Below, in pieces: positions 31,799 through 34,139 of a DNA stretch of 34,139 bases. Origin of the DNA: DATLCI01 sp046714215. GTDB lineage: Bacteria > Acidobacteriota > Terriglobia > Terriglobales > Acidobacteriaceae. Numbering within the stretch: position 1 is the stretch's first letter; every line of letters starts with the position of its first letter. The DNA lies in contig JBKKBM010000269.1 in assembly GCA_046714215.1 (NCBI GenBank), forward strand, positions 1 through 34,139. The letters are read 5' to 3'. A model generated the notes under the pieces. The model searched no databases and was not told the origin of the DNA. It was given only the letters and a program-made list of their open reading frames with translations. The position numbers were made by a program, and so were the translations under genes.

Positions 31799-32988
31799 AA
31801 TACCTTTTGTCTGCTAACACGTGGGACGATGCCGAGTTGCAGGCTATCTACGATGTCTGCAAGTCTGGACGCTATACGATGGGCGCCAAGGTGCGTGAAT
31901 TCGAGCTGGAGTTCGCGCGTTTTTTCGGCAGCAAATACGCCGTAATGGTGAACTCCGGTTCCTCCGCCAATCTGCTCGCGGTAGCCGCCCAATTCTATCG
32001 GCAAAAGAACCCCCTCCGCCCCGGCGACGAAGTCATCGTCCCCGCCGTCTCTTGGAGCACCACTTACTATCCCTTGTTCCAGTACGGATTGCGGTTGCGC
32101 TTTGTGGACATAGACATCGATTCGCTGAATCTGGATCTGGACCAGGTAGAGGCCGCCATCACTCCCCAGACGCGGGCCATCTTCGCCGTCAACCTACTGG
32201 GCGCTCCCAATGACTTTACCCGTTTGCGCGACATCTGCCGGCGCCACGGTTTGCTCCTCCTCGAAGACAACTGCGAGTCCATGGGGGCGAAGTTTGATGG
32301 CGTTTTCGCTGGCACCTTTGGGGTTTGTGGGACGTTCAGTACTTTCTTTTCTCATCACATCTGCACCATGGAAGGGGGAGTGGTAGTCACGGATGATGAA
32401 GAGATCTATCACATCCTGGTATCCCTCCGGGCACACGGATGGACGCGCGAGCTGCCTGACCAGAATCACGTCTTCAATAAAAGCCTGGACTCGTTCACGG
32501 ACCTGTACCGGTTTGTCTTGCCGGGCTACAACCTTCGCCCCTTGGAGATGTCCGGCGCGGTGGGCCTGCAACAACTGCAAAAGCTCGACGGGTTCCTGCA
32601 AACCCGACGCCGGAACGCCGAACATCTGCGGGCCAAACTGGCCCACGTCGAAGGTATCCGTTTGCAGAAACAGATCGGCGAGGGCTCCTGGTTCGCATTC
32701 TCTTTCGTGTTGGAGGGAAGGTTGAAAGGTCGGCGGCCGGAGGTGATCCAGGAGCTCACGCGGGTGGGTGTGGAGACGCGCCCTATCGTGGCCGGGAATT
32801 TTGCCAAGAATCCGGTGCTGCGCTACTTCCAGTATTCAATCCACGGCGACCTTCCCCATGCGAACGCGATTGATTCCGATGGCTTCTACATAGGCAATCA
32901 CCATGTTGACCTGCGGCTACAGATCGACGAAGCAGCCAGCGTGCTGCTCAACTGCACGCAGCAACCTGTCGCCAGCGGATGCAAATAG
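31795..32988 (+). CDS. colD: GDP-4-keto-6-deoxy-D-mannose 3-dehydratase (ColD-like, PLP-dependent)
   Basis: This 397-residue protein has the DegT aminotransferase fold, but the PLP-binding lysine is replaced by histidine: FFSHHICTMEGG with H187/H188 where the aminotransferase upstream has K193. That substitution, LLLEDNCESMG, AVSWSTTYYPL and IRAHGWTR-like SLRAHGWTRELP are hallmarks of ColD, which removes the 3-hydroxyl of GDP-4-keto-6-deoxy-D-mannose using PLP and glutamate. CDP-sugar 3-dehydratases (E1/RfbH) also carry His, but they bind an iron-sulphur cluster; ColD does not, and I see no obvious cluster cysteine set here. The ATG at 31795 has GGAG eight bases upstream; an in-frame TTG at 31789 is less likely. 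Confidence 0.87.
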   Translation: MKYLLSANTWDDAELQAIYDVCKSGRYTMGAKVREFELEFARFFGSKYAVMVNSGSSANLLAVAAQFYRQKNPLRPGDEVIVPAVSWSTTYYPLFQYGLRLRFVDIDIDSLNLDLDQVEAAITPQTRAIFAVNLLGAPNDFTRLRDICRRHGLLLLEDNCESMGAKFDGVFAGTFGVCGTFSTFFSHHICTMEGGVVVTDDEEIYHILVSLRAHGWTRELPDQNHVFNKSLDSFTDLYRFVLPGYNLRPLEMSGAVGLQQLQKLDGFLQTRRRNAEHLRAKLAHVEGIRLQKQIGEGSWFAFSFVLEGRLKGRRPEVIQELTRVGVETRPIVAGNFAKNPVLRYFQYSIHGDLPHANAIDSDGFYIGNHHVDLRLQIDEAASVLLNCTQQPVASGCK

Positions 32989-32995
32989 AAGGCCT

Positions 32996-33844
32996 ATGGA
33001 CCAGAGTCTTACTATCGTTGTGAACAGCACGGACAGTTATGAGGATTCATGGTTTCCGTTTTTTACTTTGTTCAAGAAATTCTGGCCTGACTGTCCCTAT
33101 CCCATCGTTCTCAGCAGCGAGACGAAGATTTTCTCTTACCCCGGTCTGGACATTCGCTCGCTGCGCTTCGGCGCGGGCGACGACGGCCGGCGTCTGACCT
33201 GGAGCGAAGGCGTCCTGCGCTGCCTGGCGGAGATCGATACCAAATACATCCTGTGGACGCTGGAAGACCTCTTTTTGACTGGGCCGGTGGACACGGCGCG
33301 CTTGCAGTCTTTGGTCGCCACGATGGCGAAGCAGGATTTCACTCATATCAGTCTCACCCCCACCAGCAAACCCTCGGCCTATCTGCCGAGCGCGGAAGCG
33401 GGACTATGGCGCATCGCCCAGGACCATCGCTACCGCATCTCGCTACTGAATGGACTTTGGCATACGCAGCGTTTTATGAAGTATATGCGGCCCCATGAGA
33501 ACCCCTGGCAACTGGAAATACTCGGGTCACGCCGTGCTCACAAGGTCCCCGATTCTTTCTATTGCGTCGCCAGTCCCGACAAGACCGATGCCGCCACTTG
33601 GCCCATGCCCTACCTAGTCACGGGTATTACCAAAGGGAAGTGGAATCCGGCCGTGGTACCGCTCTTGCAAAAGCACGGCATTTCCATGGATTTTTCGCGC
33701 CGCGGTTTTCATCGGGATCCCCCAGCCCTGATACGCAGGGCCCAGTTGGCGATGAAGCTGTTGCAGAACTTTGGCGCGCTGATCTCCAGCTCCCGCAAGC
33801 CCGCTCTAAAAGCGGCGTCGCGGTCGGTAGGTAAGTTGAAATGA
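32996..33844 (+). CDS. Uncharacterised protein of a polysaccharide locus, putative GT-A-like glycosyltransferase
   Basis: This 282-residue soluble protein has no family I can name with certainty. The N-terminus TIVVNSTDSYEDSWFPFFTLF followed by WPDCPYPIVL and the acidic motif YILWTLEDLFL (about 83-93) has the layout of a GT-A enzyme, in which the acidic pair would hold the metal and nucleotide. Similar proteins occur in LPS and capsule clusters as far as I recall. The C-terminal 60 residues are basic and might contact membrane. The ATG at 32996 lies seven bases after the colD stop, with GAAGG upstream; an in-frame ATG at 32903 inside colD is rejected. The 3' end overlaps the convergent barrel gene by 39 bases. 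Confidence 0.7.
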   Translation: MDQSLTIVVNSTDSYEDSWFPFFTLFKKFWPDCPYPIVLSSETKIFSYPGLDIRSLRFGAGDDGRRLTWSEGVLRCLAEIDTKYILWTLEDLFLTGPVDTARLQSLVATMAKQDFTHISLTPTSKPSAYLPSAEAGLWRIAQDHRYRISLLNGLWHTQRFMKYMRPHENPWQLEILGSRRAHKVPDSFYCVASPDKTDAATWPMPYLVTGITKGKWNPAVVPLLQKHGISMDFSRRGFHRDPPALIRRAQLAMKLLQNFGALISSSRKPALKAASRSVGKLK

Positions 33845-34139
33845 AGTAAGCACATTGGTGCGCGGCGCCGCTGTAAGGATGGGAAATCGCCACCGCTCCA
33901 CCTGCAGCGTGGCCAACAGCGAAAGTTGCTGACCAAAGTTCCGTTCATTGGCTACGGTCAGCGCATCCGTACTGCCGCCGCCACTGAAGAATTGCGGGCT
34001 TACCTTGGTCTTGCGATAGGTGAACCGCAACTGGTTTTCGGGAGAGAACCAATACGTGCTGCGGAGTTTGTACCCGCTCCCTTGCCGCCCCACCGGATGT
34101 GCCTGGATCTTTGCGTTGTTGGTATACCCGCTCAGGATC
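33806..34139 (-). CDS. Outer-membrane beta-barrel protein C-terminus, possibly capsule assembly Wzi family (5' partial)
   Basis: The minus-strand frame is open from the right edge to a TAG at 33806-33808, giving about 110 C-terminal residues. Alternating hydrophobic and polar residues form several amphipathic strands (YKLRSTYWFSPENQLRFTYR, LSLLATLQVERWRFPIL, VLTSFQLTYRP), as in the end of an outer-membrane barrel. The protein ends RPRRRF with a terminal Phe, a common signal for the outer-membrane assembly machinery. Together with the export locus this fits a Wzi-like surface assembly protein, but only the tail is visible. A GTG at 34093 is internal. Confidence 0.6.
   Translation of the reverse strand, partial: ILSGYTNNAKIQAHPVGRQGSGYKLRSTYWFSPENQLRFTYRKTKVSPQFFSGGGSTDALTVANERNFGQQLSLLATLQVERWRFPILTAAPRTNVLTSFQLTYRPRRRF

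Noticed and set aside
31795..32988. Call as an ordinary aminotransferase such as perosamine synthase
   Set aside because: The PLP lysine position holds histidine, so transamination through an internal aldimine is not expected; ColD-like dehydration fits better.

Overview
The window looks like one contig of a high-GC Gram-negative bacterium, most likely an acidobacterium. No rRNA or marker gene is present. The assignment rests on gene content: an A2-type caa3 oxidase next to large secreted Asp-box/choice-of-anchor-D proteins and a very long SLBB export protein. It is an inference.

Layout. (1) 1-3808: a caa3-type cytochrome c oxidase operon (subunit II with fused cytochrome c, cut by the window edge; subunits I, III, IV), with start/stop overlaps or very short spacing. 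(2) 4036-11797: two tandem paralogous secreted beta-propeller proteins of 1105 and 1436 residues, with Ig-like C-terminal modules. (3) 11934-33844: a large Wzy-type exopolysaccharide/O-antigen locus in three blocks. The first plus-strand block holds an SLBB outer-membrane export protein, a membrane-anchored SDR epimerase fusion and an L-2-hydroxyglutarate oxidase. A minus-strand block (22586 down to 17178) holds a glycosyltransferase, an SDR epimerase, a MurJ-type flippase and a polymerase/ligase-like membrane protein. The second plus-strand block (22754-33844) holds nucleotide-sugar genes, a phosphoglycosyl transferase and a Wzz-like chain-length protein. (4) 33806-34139, minus strand: the C-terminus of an outer-membrane beta-barrel protein, possibly Wzi-like.

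How the genes may work together. hddA, a histidine phosphatase, hddC and gmhA are consecutive and nearly overlapping, and would make GDP-D-glycero-alpha-D-manno-heptose. The phosphatase would stand in for the usual HAD-type GmhB. A sugar phosphotransferase, a GNAT acyltransferase and a DegT aminotransferase follow, which suggests an N-acylated amino sugar as the first lipid-linked residue. gmd, an fcl/colC-like reductase and a ColD-type enzyme (His in place of the PLP lysine) follow, which suggests GDP-L-colitose or another 3,6-dideoxy sugar, not simple fucose. The MurJ-like protein would flip the repeat unit, the 435-residue membrane protein would polymerise or ligate it, the Wzz-like protein would set chain length, and the SLBB and barrel proteins would handle export and surface assembly. 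No tyrosine kinase or Wzb-type phosphatase is seen.

There is no intergenic stretch over 300 bases, and I saw no tRNA, rRNA, CRISPR or insertion sequence. The most interesting points are the predicted rare-sugar chemistry (heptose plus ColD branch, unusual phosphatase), the membrane-SDR fusion paired with LhgO, and the tandem propeller proteins with a shared unassigned C-terminal module.
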